NCBI RefSeq assembly: GCF_014269185.2
Contig: NZ_JABWRZ020000001.1
Location: forward strand, 2,257,001 to 2,321,000
Source of the DNA: Pseudomonas oryzicola
GTDB lineage: Bacteria; Pseudomonadota; Gammaproteobacteria; Pseudomonadales; Pseudomonadaceae
Reading direction: 5' to 3'
DNA: 64,000 bases
The translations under genes were made by a program, and so were the position numbers. The number at the start of each line of letters is the position of its first letter. Positions within the stretch are counted from its first letter, which is position 1. Below, piece by piece: positions 44,044-52,249 of this stretch. The notes below the pieces were generated by a model, which worked only from the letters and a program-made list of their open reading frames with translations, did no database searches and was not told the origin of the DNA.

Positions 44044-45099
44044 TTATGCCTTTGCAGAGCTAATAGCCCGCCAGACCTTCGTCCAAAAACCCGGCTTGGC
44101 ATTCTCGAGGTCACCTTTCAAGCTTTCGATCTCATTGCCCCTGCTGACATACGCCGTTTTGTATTTTGCCAGCTCGATTTTTAGTTGTTCAACGATTTGC
44201 GTGAGGTCATCATTGGAAGCCATCAAGGCAACCTTGTCCTTCGCCAGCAAACCTTTCGCTTCAGCAATACTGTCACGTTGCTTGGATAAATCAGCAGCAA
44301 GACATTCCGTCTCACGGTACTTTCTAAAAATTGCCAGCATTTCCTTTCTGGTTTTCTCTGCCTGCTCCGCTCGATATTTCTCAGCTTGCCTAACATAGTC
44401 CTGATAAAATTCAACACTTACTGGGTCAGAGAGGACTTTGCAAAACAATTGGCTTGAAGCGATATCGCTAATTTTTCGGTAGCCGCGTTCGATACTGCCT
44501 TCAATGTCATGTTTATCGATATATGTCTCAATGTTAGTACTTTTGGCTATCTTGATTTCGATAATGGGGATTCCGTGGTCACGGAAATCGACGACCTTTT
44601 GCAAGCTGCATGGATTGGAGTAGCAGACCTCAATCGCCAGCTTGCCGCCCCACTTCTTGTAGAATGGGTTGTCAGAGGTAAATTCGCCATATAGGTCAGG
44701 AACGTAGACATTGCCGTTCCCGAATCGCAGCCTTGTTTCCTCTGCTACAAGGCGCGTGAACGTGAATGGGACGACCTCATCATCAATCTTGAAATTGATC
44801 GTTTGAAGCTGTGAGAGGATTGCTATGAGATAGCCGTGTGGAAGGGATTCTCCATCGCTATCACTAGATCGAGTAGCCAGAGCATCGACGCTCTTGTACC
44901 GAAAATATCCATTCTTTACGGCGACCATCTCACGGCGCTTCTCTAGGCGGGAATGGGTACTAAAGAAGGTCAGCGACCTGAATTCCGCAGGGTACAGACG
45001 GCGCATCTTGAGGACCTGCCAAATGAAGAATAGCTTGTACCGACCATCCTCTCGGTTGATGAATCCGTTTGCACCCCTCGCACATGCCCAAATCTTCAT
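44044..45099 (-). CDS. CoiA-like nuclease domain with coiled-coil tail, 351 aa
   Basis: Begins MKIWACARGANGFINREDGR, with GGGAGAGGA before the ATG. Residues 115-185 look like a CoiA-type restriction fold: EETRLRFGNGNVYVPDLYGE with Asp135, then GGKLAIEVCYSNPCSLQKVV with Glu157, then FRDHGIPIIEIKIAKS. Residues 225-335 are a charged coiled coil (RQAEKYRAEQAEKTRKEMLA). CoiA proteins are linked to DNA uptake, but similar domains occur in restriction-like systems. It lies 204 bases ahead of the DUF4365 gene on the same strand. Confidence 0.68.
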   Translation of the reverse strand: MKIWACARGANGFINREDGRYKLFFIWQVLKMRRLYPAEFRSLTFFSTHSRLEKRREMVAVKNGYFRYKSVDALATRSSDSDGESLPHGYLIAILSQLQTINFKIDDEVVPFTFTRLVAEETRLRFGNGNVYVPDLYGEFTSDNPFYKKWGGKLAIEVCYSNPCSLQKVVDFRDHGIPIIEIKIAKSTNIETYIDKHDIEGSIERGYRKISDIASSQLFCKVLSDPVSVEFYQDYVRQAEKYRAEQAEKTRKEMLAIFRKYRETECLAADLSKQRDSIAEAKGLLAKDKVALMASNDDLTQIVEQLKIELAKYKTAYVSRGNEIESLKGDLENAKPGFWTKVWRAISSAKA

Positions 45100-45420
45100 T
45101 CCTCTCCCTTACCATGAAACGCTCTAAATCGGACCATACCAGTGTTCGAAGAAGGTTTCAAAGCGTGGCAGGCTCAGAAAAATCCTGCTGTGAGATGGGG
45201 AGCGCAGAAGCTGGAACTGAGGTTCTGCATGGACACGCGGCCATGCGTTTCCGTTGGCTCGCTCACTGAGGCCTAGAGGCACAGAACTTGCTGGCCCCGT
45301 GGCCACTGTCCGGCATGGTAGTCTCGGCCATTTCTTGTCGAATGTGTGATTTCTCCCGCTTAACATTCGTCAAGAACACTACCCCTAAGCCGTCGTCTGG
45401 GGATTGATACAGGGCCCTCC
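45100..45420. other. 321 bases without a gene; right edge of accessory region
   Basis: No credible open frame. It should contain the promoters of the minus-strand CoiA-like gene and of glutaminase. GC content rises here toward core levels. GCTCGCTCACTGAGGCCT at 45257-45274 resembles GCTCGCTTACTGTGAGGCCT at 38784-38803, at the other edge; see findings. Confidence 0.5.
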
Positions 45421-46329
45421 ATGCAAACGCTGTTGAACGAGATTCTCGAAGAAGTACGTCCCTTGATCGGCAAGGGCAAAGTGGCTGACTACATCCCTGC
45501 GCTGGCCGACGTGCCGGCGAACCAGTTGGGCATCGCCGTGTATGGCAACGATGGCAGTTATCACTGCGCAGGCGACGCCCTGGTGCCGTTTTCGGTGCAG
45601 AGTATTTCCAAGGTGTTCAGCCTGGTCCAGGCGATTGGCCACTCGGGCGAGGCCATCTGGGAGCGGCTCGGCCATGAGCCCTCCGGCCAGCCGTTCAACT
45701 CGCTGGTACAGCTGGAGTTCGAACGCGGGCGCCCGCGCAATCCGTTCATCAACGCGGGTGCGTTGGTGATCTGCGATATCAACCAGTCGCGCTTTGCAGC
45801 ACCTACCTTGTCGATGCGCGATTTCGTGCGGCGGCTGTCGGGCAACCCACATATTTCGATCGATGCGCGCGTTGCTGATTCGGAATACCAATTCCGCGCG
45901 CGTAACGCGGCCATGGCGTACCTGATGCAGTCGTTCGGCAACTTCCATAACGAGGTCGAAACGGTGCTGCGTAGCTACTTCAGCTACTGCGCACTGCAGA
46001 TGAACTGCCTCGACCTGGCCCGGGCGTTCTGCTTCCTGGCCAACGATGGTTTCTGCAAGCACAGCGGCTCGCAGATTCTCACCCCGCGCCAGACCCAGCA
46101 GGTGAACTCGATCATGGCCACCAGCGGGCTGTATGACGAGGCGGGCAATTTCGCCTACCGCGTGGGGCTGCCGGGCAAGAGTGGTGTGGGCGGTGGCATC
46201 GTGGCGATCGTGCCGGGGCAATTCACTGTGTGCGTGTGGTCACCAGAGCTGAACGCTGCGGGCAACTCTCTGGCCGGGATGGCGGCGCTTGAGCTGTTGA
46301 GTTCGCGAATAGGGTGGTCGGTGTTCTGA
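45421..46329 (+). CDS. glsA: Glutaminase
   Basis: Hydrolyses glutamine to glutamate and ammonia. Serine-dependent glutaminase of 302 residues with the catalytic Ser-x-x-Lys in SVQSISKVF (Ser61, Lys64), then [29 protein letters not shown] and [18 protein letters not shown], all family signatures. It has no signal peptide, so it is cytoplasmic. GCCCTCC ahead of the ATG is a weak ribosome site. Codon use marks the return to core genome. Confidence 0.96.
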   Translation: MQTLLNEILEEVRPLIGKGKVADYIPALADVPANQLGIAVYGNDGSYHCAGDALVPFSVQSISKVFSLVQAIGHSGEAIWERLGHEPSGQPFNSLVQLEFERGRPRNPFINAGALVICDINQSRFAAPTLSMRDFVRRLSGNPHISIDARVADSEYQFRARNAAMAYLMQSFGNFHNEVETVLRSYFSYCALQMNCLDLARAFCFLANDGFCKHSGSQILTPRQTQQVNSIMATSGLYDEAGNFAYRVGLPGKSGVGGGIVAIVPGQFTVCVWSPELNAAGNSLAGMAALELLSSRIGWSVF

Positions 46330-46519
46330 CCAGGGCTGGCCAGATACCGGGGATGTGAGCGGGTCAGCAAAGGCGATCGTCAATTAGAAAAATGCGCGCG
46401 TAGCGGCGTTGGTTGTAGCGAAATGGACCACGCCGCGGCGCTATCGTTTTTTGTCATTGCCATGTAGGAAATTTCCTCTTTTTTGATAGGCTTTTGCCAT
46501 CAGCCGAGAGGAATAGGGA

Positions 46520-47326
46520 ATGCCCGTTGTCATCGTAGAAAACGACACGTCGCAGTGGGAAGATGAGACAGGCGCCGTCTATCATTTTCCCAAGCGATAC
46601 CAAACCTGGCTTGCTCAGGGAACCGAGGTGGTCTACTACAAGGGGCGTATCAAAGATAAAGCCTTTGCTTCTGTCCGCCTCAGCGCCGATCCGCATTATT
46701 TTGGTAAGGCGCGTATAGGCAAGGTCTACGCCGACCGGCGAAGTGACAAGGGTGACCTGTTTGCCCTAATCGAAAACTTCACTCCGTTTGAAAATGCCGT
46801 CCCCTCGAAAATTGCCGGCGAGTATCTGGAAACTATCCCGGCCAGCCGTGTGCGCAACTACTGGCGTGACGGGGTCCGGCCTATCTCTCAAACCGACTAC
46901 GACGCCATCCTAAGCCACGCGAAGCTGCTGCCTTCGGCGGTCGATGAGCCTGTAGCGGATATGGAGGACGGCTCGCTTACCTTTGAGTCTGCCAGTGAGG
47001 GTAGCAAAACAAGCTACTTTGGAACCCGTTACGAACGCCGAAAAGATCTGCGGATGAAGGCCATTGCTATCCACGGCCTCGACTGCAAGGCATGTGGGTT
47101 TGATTTCGAGCAGGCATACGGCGAACACGCTAAGGGCTTCATTCATGTGCACCATGTCGTACCGATTTCGGACTTTGGTGGCGAGAAGGTCGTGAACCCT
47201 GAGACAGATCTCGTGACGTTGTGCGCCAACTGTCACGCGGTGGTCCATCGCAAGCGGGATATGACATTGAGCATTGATGCGTTGAAAGGGATGTTGCGCG
47301 GGCGATGGGTAATTGAGCCTCAGTAG
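46520..47326 (+). CDS. HNH endonuclease with N-terminal sensor-like domain
   Basis: 268 residues. The C-terminal 90 form a McrA-type HNH nuclease: CKACGFDFEQAYGEHAKGFI (Cys189, Cys192), HVHHVVPIS (His211, His212), NPETDLVTLCANCHAVVHR (Cys235, Cys238). The N-terminal 135 residues (MPVVIVENDTSQWEDETGAV, then YHFPKRYQTWLAQG, and VVYYKGRIKD) resemble a PUA/EVE-type sensor that would recognise a DNA feature such as a modified base. GAGGAATAGGG precedes the ATG. A stand-alone type IV-like restriction enzyme is the best guess. Confidence 0.82.
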   Translation: MPVVIVENDTSQWEDETGAVYHFPKRYQTWLAQGTEVVYYKGRIKDKAFASVRLSADPHYFGKARIGKVYADRRSDKGDLFALIENFTPFENAVPSKIAGEYLETIPASRVRNYWRDGVRPISQTDYDAILSHAKLLPSAVDEPVADMEDGSLTFESASEGSKTSYFGTRYERRKDLRMKAIAIHGLDCKACGFDFEQAYGEHAKGFIHVHHVVPISDFGGEKVVNPETDLVTLCANCHAVVHRKRDMTLSIDALKGMLRGRWVIEPQ

Positions 47327-47360
47327 ACAGTGTACACCGAGGCGGGTTGGGTAGCTGGAG

Positions 47361-47400
47361 CACACCTTCAAAACTGGGCACGCTAGGTCTTGAAGGTGTG
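47361..47400. terminator. Inverted repeat between convergent genes
   Basis: CACACCTTCAA and TTGAAGGTGTG, a perfect 11-bp pair with an 18-base loop, between the HNH gene and the DUF3077 gene. No T run, so its use as terminator is uncertain. Confidence 0.5.
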
Positions 47401-47412
47401 GTGAAGGGTAAT

Positions 47413-47676
47413 TCAGCGCATCATGCCTAACTCGGCGTCATCCATCAGCGCCTTGGCTAACGCGCACAGGTAGTGCGAAGCCCATATCAGCTGAGGCTTG
47501 TCTTCCATCAAGCCGTCCAGGGTCAGGTCCCGTGCGTAGCCCATCAATTCCGAGGCCTGTTCGCGGGCGCTCTGGCAAGGGATGCCGGCTTCGATGCGGA
47601 AGAGGGGATGGGTCTGGTTTGCACCTTGGTAGAAAGTGGTCTTGCCGACGGTGCATTTGGTTTCTTCAGTGGACAT
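47413..47676 (-). CDS. DUF3077 family protein, 87 aa
   Basis: Starts MSTEETKCTVGKTTFYQGAN and contains FRIEAGIPCQSAREQASELM and ASHYLCALAKALMDDAELG, matching the DUF3077 pattern common in Pseudomonas, often in several copies per genome. GGGGAGATTG gives a strong ribosome site. Cytoplasmic and helical; function unknown. Confidence 0.85.
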   Translation of the reverse strand: MSTEETKCTVGKTTFYQGANQTHPLFRIEAGIPCQSAREQASELMGYARDLTLDGLMEDKPQLIWASHYLCALAKALMDDAELGMMR

Positions 47677-47761
47677 TGTTCAATCTCCCCGAAAATCTCT
47701 AATGCCTGCGCTGGCCCTATCGCCGGTAATAAGGCAGCCCAGGCGACACATCATTGAAGCC

Positions 47762-48004
47762 TTAGTGCAAGGTTCGTGGCTCAGAGGGCATTTGCACCTG
47801 GATCAGCGCTTGCTCAAGCAGGACGCGTAGCGTCTCCAGCTCATGCATCGACGCCATCATGAGAATTGATGCCGATGACTTGGGATGCAGCAGCATTGCC
47901 TGACGTACGACAGTCGACGCGCACAACGCGTAATCCGTTGCCTGGATCAATGTGTCTTCGAGGGATTGGTGGGTGTGGGGTGGATCGGGGACGACCTTGA
48001 GCAT
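47762..48004 (-). CDS. DUF6124 family protein, 80 aa
   Basis: Begins MLKVVPDPPHTHQSLEDTLI; the Val-Pro-Asp-Pro-Pro opening and the helix ELETLRVLLEQALIQVQ fit the DUF6124 group, found almost only in Pseudomonas and often beside DUF3077 genes, as here. GGAG lies eight bases ahead of the start. Function unknown. Confidence 0.78.
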   Translation of the reverse strand: MLKVVPDPPHTHQSLEDTLIQATDYALCASTVVRQAMLLHPKSSASILMMASMHELETLRVLLEQALIQVQMPSEPRTLH

Positions 48005-48371
48005 GGCGAAACTCCAACGTAGAAGGTGGAGCTACCACGGGCATGCCGTCAAGCAATGGGTGGTAGCTGTACGCGGGTTGACGGACCGAGACGTTGGCAC
48101 TCGGCGCACCACAGGGTGCCCGCACGTACAGCCACCATAACAGTGAGCACATGTGGACAGCGTCAACGGTCCGTCAAAACCGGTCGCTGAATTGGCAGCG
48201 ACCAGCCGAGACTAAAATCCACGTTGTCCATGTGCAACGAAAAACAGGCGCAGGGAGTATCTTTGGGAAACGGCCTACAGGGAAGTGCCTATTTCTGATT
48301 TTTCGCACGTTATCCTTCACAGCTTGTAGCGCTTGCTGCAGCGCATTCAACCGAAATGGAACGCACCAGCG
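48005..48371. other. 367 bases without a gene
   Basis: The region holds upstream sequences of the divergent DUF6124 and HD-hydrolase genes. An 8-bp inverted repeat GCTACCAC / GTGGTAGC (48031-48038 and 48060-48067) may be a regulator site or a leader hairpin. Nothing else was recognised. Confidence 0.45.
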
Positions 48372-49034
48372 ATGACCAGCGAAGCTTTCGCCCCTTTCCA
48401 GCACCTCGCCGCTCAACTGCTGAAACATCTCCCACCAGACCACCACGATGGCTCCCACGACCTCGCGCACATCCATCGCGTATGGGTAAACGCGCAGCGC
48501 ATCCAGCGGGCAGAGGGCGGTGACCTCGAAGTGCTGCTCGCTGCCACAGTGCTGCACGACTGTGTCGCGGTCGAGAAGAACTCCCCGTTGCGTGGCCAGG
48601 CGTCGAGCTTGTCGGCAGACAAGGCCGCATCCATCCTCACTGCCATGGGCTGGCCAGCGCCGCGTGTTGTGCAGGTGGCGCACGCGGTGAAAACCCACAG
48701 CTATTCCGCTGGCTTCGAACCCCAGAGCCTCGAAGCCCGGATCCTTCAAGACAGCGATCGCCTGGACGCTATCGGTGCGTTGGGTATTGCCCGATGTTTC
48801 TACGTGTCGGGGCGGATGGGATCGGCGCTCTACGACTTCGCGAACCCTGTTGCGCAGGGGAGGGAATACCAGGACGGGCGATACGCCATCGAGCACTTCC
48901 ATACCAAGCTGCTCAAGCTTGCGTCGGGCTTTCAAACAGTTGAAGGGGCTCGCCTCGCCGCCATACGCCACGCCCGGCTCGAAGCGTACCTGGCGGATTT
49001 CATGGATGAGATCGGGGCCGCCAGCGCCGATTGA
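48372..49034 (+). CDS. HD-domain phosphohydrolase, YedJ-like
   Basis: 220 residues. Metal-binding residues of the HD domain are visible as HDLAHIHRVW, LAATVLHDCVAVEK and ILQDSDRLDAIGALGIARCF. The latter sequence and ANPVAQGREYQDGRYAIEHF are typical of the YedJ group of hydrolases. The substrate is unknown, probably a phosphorylated small molecule or nucleotide. ATG at 48372 is supported by family start; no strong ribosome site is visible. Confidence 0.88.
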   Translation: MTSEAFAPFQHLAAQLLKHLPPDHHDGSHDLAHIHRVWVNAQRIQRAEGGDLEVLLAATVLHDCVAVEKNSPLRGQASSLSADKAASILTAMGWPAPRVVQVAHAVKTHSYSAGFEPQSLEARILQDSDRLDAIGALGIARCFYVSGRMGSALYDFANPVAQGREYQDGRYAIEHFHTKLLKLASGFQTVEGARLAAIRHARLEAYLADFMDEIGAASAD

Positions 49035-49174
49035 TGTCAGTGGCCGCGAAACGCCAGCCCACTCAACCGCCGCGCCAGCCTTTTGCGCCACCGGTCGCAC
49101 CCAAGGCACTACCCCAGCCGTTTTCCGTCCGACGTTCAAGCGCACCTTCATTGCGCCAACCCAGGAGAACGCCC

Positions 49175-49537
49175 ATGGCAATCCAGCAGAACGGCCCCGA
49201 AGCACCGTCCCCAGGCTCTGCGCCAACCGCGCCCGACACCAGCACAGGCCATGGCTCCGGCCTTGAGCAGACCGGATCCGAGTCCAGGCAAGGCGTTGGC
49301 GAGGCATGGTCGGAAAAGCGCCCCGTCGATTGGGACCCACCGCCTGGCAACCCGGGGTCGGACCAGGACGGGCAGCTGGATCGGGACAACGGCAGCGCAA
49401 GGACCAAAGACGAGCAAGCCGGCAGCGGTGACGGGGAAGTCCCGCTACCTGCGGATGACGAGGGCCCTATCGAGGAAGAGATGCACGACGTGGAGGCCAA
49501 CAATTCGGTTTCTGCCGAGCATCCGCAATCGCGTTGA
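49175..49537 (+). CDS. Disordered acidic hypothetical protein, 120 aa
   Basis: Begins MAIQQNGPEAPSPGSAPTAP. Low-complexity sequence rich in Gly, Pro, Asp, Glu and Ser throughout, ending EEMHDVEANNSVSAEHPQSR. No hydrophobic core, so it is probably unfolded. ATG at 49175 has CCAGGAGAACGCC upstream; the longer open frame from 49031 overlaps the HD gene and lacks a ribosome site. Small hydrophilic proteins of this type can be stress-related, which is only a guess. Confidence 0.62.
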   Translation: MAIQQNGPEAPSPGSAPTAPDTSTGHGSGLEQTGSESRQGVGEAWSEKRPVDWDPPPGNPGSDQDGQLDRDNGSARTKDEQAGSGDGEVPLPADDEGPIEEEMHDVEANNSVSAEHPQSR

Positions 49538-49586
49538 TGGGTGGCCCGAAAATGGTTCACACAGTTTTCTTGAGAGGTATGCAGCG

Positions 49587-49772
49587 ATGAACCCCGATCC
49601 GAGTGCACAAGGCGGTACGAACCCTGACTTGCCCACTTCACCCGACCCGGCAGTTGACCCCGATCGGCCGACTATCCCCGACCCTGATGACGACCCGCTC
49701 ATGAACGAAGAGGAGGGCGGCGATGGCCAGGCGGATGATGGCCTGGCTGATGATGACAGGCAGAGCGTGTAG
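49587..49772 (+). CDS. Disordered acidic hypothetical protein, 61 aa
   Basis: Begins MNPDPSAQGGTNPDLPTSPD and consists largely of Pro-Asp repeats (VDPDRPTIPDPDDDPLMNEE). TGAGAGG precedes the ATG by eight bases. Similar in character to the protein before it, and probably in one transcript with it. Pseudomonad genomes have short proteins of this kind annotated only as hypothetical. Confidence 0.62.
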   Translation: MNPDPSAQGGTNPDLPTSPDPAVDPDRPTIPDPDDDPLMNEEEGGDGQADDGLADDDRQSV

Positions 49773-49856
49773 GAGCGGCTTTAGCCGCGAACACCGGCGC
49801 AGCCGGTGCCATGCACCGCGTTGGACTTTACGCGGCTAAAGCCGTTCCGACAGGGT
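49768..49856. repeat. REP inverted pair
   Basis: TGTAGGAGCGGCTTTAGCCG at left and, inverted, ACGCGGCTAAAGCCGTTCCG at right, with an inner short hairpin CACCGGCGCAGCCGGTG. Confidence 0.83.
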
Positions 49857-49905
49857 AAGCGGAGCGCGCGCATTCAGTTTCAACGCGACAGGGCGGCCCG
49901 ACATG

Positions 49906-50670
49906 TCATCCTCGCCGCAAAACGCCCGCCAACCCAACGGTCAGCCCCACGGCACAAACCATGGCCAGGCTGATGGCAATGGCAACGCCCCAGGCATCGA
50001 GCAATCCTGCCATTACCAGATAAAACGCAATCACCCCCACCGCACCAATCGCATTGCCGCGCACCATCGCCGCCATCCCGGCGCGGCCATGCTGCATGTG
50101 GGCGAACACCACCAGCGGCCAGGCAATGACCGGGATCGGCGCCAGCATCCCGCTGGTCGCCGGCCCCAACCAGCTGGCCAACCGGGTGGTGAGCATCAGC
50201 AGCGCGGTTGGCGACACCATGCGCAGGGGGATCTCCCAATAGCGATGGCGGGGGCGGGCGAGGGTGTCCGGTCTGGGCTCGCGGCCGCTGGCGCGTATCA
50301 ATACGCCGATCAGCAGCAGCGCCACGCCAATCGACAGGTACAGGCTGCCCCAGTGGGTGAACGCGTAGGCAGCCAGGCCGTAGAACAGGATCGCCAGCAA
50401 CACGGCCGTGGCAATGCCGAGCCGGCGCGTGGCGAACAGGTAGAACGTGTAGGTGGCCTGCACTGCGGCCAGGCCGCCCAGCGCGCCGGGTACTGCGCCC
50501 AGGGCGAAGGCGGTGCCTTGTTCCAGGCACAGGAAGGTCATTACCAGCGCCGAGGTAACCGGCAGGCCGGACAGCAGCCCGCCCAGCAGGCCGCCCCAGC
50601 GCCGCGAGGCGAGGGAGATGGCCCACATCAGCAGCGGGGTAACGATGAGTTTCAGGTAGAACAGGGTCAT
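49906..50670 (-). CDS. Integral membrane protein, 254 aa
   Basis: About eight hydrophobic helices, arranged as two similar halves: LLGGLLSGLPVTSALVMTFL in the first and ATSGMLAPIPVIAWPLVVFA in the second, each with a Gly/Pro turn. Begins MTLFYLKLIVTPLLMWAISL. No transporter signature is known to me. CAAGGAATCC-type sequence is not near its start; ACAACGGATTCCTTGCA lies ahead. The gene neighbours the O-acetylhomoserine gene on the same strand. Confidence 0.78.
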   Translation of the reverse strand: MTLFYLKLIVTPLLMWAISLASRRWGGLLGGLLSGLPVTSALVMTFLCLEQGTAFALGAVPGALGGLAAVQATYTFYLFATRRLGIATAVLLAILFYGLAAYAFTHWGSLYLSIGVALLLIGVLIRASGREPRPDTLARPRHRYWEIPLRMVSPTALLMLTTRLASWLGPATSGMLAPIPVIAWPLVVFAHMQHGRAGMAAMVRGNAIGAVGVIAFYLVMAGLLDAWGVAIAISLAMVCAVGLTVGLAGVLRRG

Positions 50671-50733
50671 TGCAAGGAATCCGTTGTAGCACAGAATGCG
50701 CCCGCCGTCGGCATTGGGTGGGGCGCGCAGGGG

Positions 50734-52011
50734 TCAGCCGCGGCTGGCCTCCAGGGCCTGGGCGAGGTCGGCGATGATGTCGTCGCTGTGCTCGATGCCG
50801 ATCGACAGGCGCACCATGTCGCGTGGTACGCCGGCTTTTTCCAGCTCTTCGTCGTTGAGCTGGCGGTGGGTGGTGGAGGCGGGGTGGCAGGCCAGTGACT
50901 TGGCGTCGCCGATGTTCACCAGGCGCACCACCAGTTGCAACGCATCGATGAAGCGCGCCCCGGCCGCCTGGCCGCCCTTGATGCCGAACGACAGGATCGA
51001 CGCCGGCTTGCCGCCGGTGTAGCGCTGGGCCAGGGCATGCTCGGGGTGGTCGGGCAGGCCGGCATACTTCACCCAGGCGACCTGCTCGTGGGCTTGCAGG
51101 TAGCGGGCGACCTTGAGCGCGTTCTCGGTGTGGCGTTCCATGCGCAGGGCCAGGGTTTCCAGGCCTTGCAGGATCAGGAAGGCGTTGAACGGCGACAGCG
51201 CGGCGCCGGTGTTGCGCAGCGGCACCACGCGGCAGCGGCCAATGAACGCGGCCGGGCCGAAGGCTTCGGTGTAGGTGACGCCGTGGTAGGACGGGTCGGG
51301 GGTGTTGAGCAGGGCGAAGCGCGCCTTGTGCTCGGCCCAGGGGAACCTGCCGGAGTCGATGACGATGCCGCCGATGCTGGTGCCGTGGCCGCCGATGTAC
51401 TTGGTCAGCGAGTGCACGACGATGTCCGCGCCATGCTCGAACGGCCGGCACAGCACCGGGGTGGCCACGGTGTTGTCGACGATCAGCGGTACGCCATGGC
51501 GGTGGGCGGCCTCGGCCAGCGCGGCGATGTCGACGATATTGCCGGCGGGGTTGCCGATGGACTCGCAGAACACCGCCTTGGTGCGCTCGTCGATCAGGGC
51601 TTCCAGGGCAGCGATGTCGTCATGCGCGGCAAAGCGGGTGTGGATGCCCATGCGCGGCAGGGTGTGCGCCAGCAGGTTGTAGGTGCCGCCGTACAGCTTG
51701 GCCACCGAGACGATGTTGTCGCCCGCTTCGGCGACGGTCTGGATGACGTAGGTGATGGCCGCCATGCCCGAGGCCACCGCCAGCGCACCGACCCCGCCCT
51801 CCAGCGCCGCCATGCGCTGTTCGAGCACGTCGTTGGTGGGGTTCATGATGCGCGAGTAGATGTTGCCGGCGACCTTCAGGTCGAACAGGTCGGCGCCGTG
51901 CTGGGTGTCGTCGAAGGCGAACGAGGTGGTCTGGTAGATCGGCACGGCCACGGCCCGGGTGGCCGGGTCATGGCTGAAGCCTGCGTGGATGGCGAGGGTT
52001 TCCAGCTTCAT
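50734..52011 (-). CDS. O-acetylhomoserine aminocarboxypropyltransferase (sulfhydrylase)
   Basis: PLP enzyme of 425 residues that makes homocysteine from O-acetylhomoserine and sulfide in methionine synthesis. Begins MKLETLAIHAGFSHDPATRA. PLP-site sequences are YSRIMNPTNDVLEQRMAALE, PLIVDNTVATP (Asp179) and the lysine in HSLTKYIGGHG (Lys204). SLACHPASTTHRQL near the end is typical of this Cys/Met-metabolism family. AAGGAACGATTGC precedes ATG 52011; the frame stays open upstream but is not conserved. Confidence 0.94.
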   Translation of the reverse strand: MKLETLAIHAGFSHDPATRAVAVPIYQTTSFAFDDTQHGADLFDLKVAGNIYSRIMNPTNDVLEQRMAALEGGVGALAVASGMAAITYVIQTVAEAGDNIVSVAKLYGGTYNLLAHTLPRMGIHTRFAAHDDIAALEALIDERTKAVFCESIGNPAGNIVDIAALAEAAHRHGVPLIVDNTVATPVLCRPFEHGADIVVHSLTKYIGGHGTSIGGIVIDSGRFPWAEHKARFALLNTPDPSYHGVTYTEAFGPAAFIGRCRVVPLRNTGAALSPFNAFLILQGLETLALRMERHTENALKVARYLQAHEQVAWVKYAGLPDHPEHALAQRYTGGKPASILSFGIKGGQAAGARFIDALQLVVRLVNIGDAKSLACHPASTTHRQLNDEELEKAGVPRDMVRLSIGIEHSDDIIADLAQALEASRG

Positions 52012-52249
52012 GCAATCGTTCCTTGAGCGTGGGTGGAGTGGCCGAGCATGTGGCGCGCGGAGGGCGTGGGTCAAGGGTGAGTGGCTAGATGTCATGACGC
52101 TGGGCCCGATAGTGGCTGATAGAGCCCGTGGACGGCAGATCACCCCCCCGGTGCCAGCGATTTGCTGATAACTGGCGATCACCACGTTATCGACATAGGG
52201 TTGAGCCCCAAATAGGATGCTGCAATCCAACATGCTCGAGCGGGTGAAA

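Noticed and set aside
45133..45150. AGTGTTCGAA near the right edge, shared with the T-arm of tRNA-Pro, as an attachment site
   Set aside because: Only ten bases match, and T-arm sequence of this kind occurs by chance; the rest of the tRNA 3' end is not duplicated.
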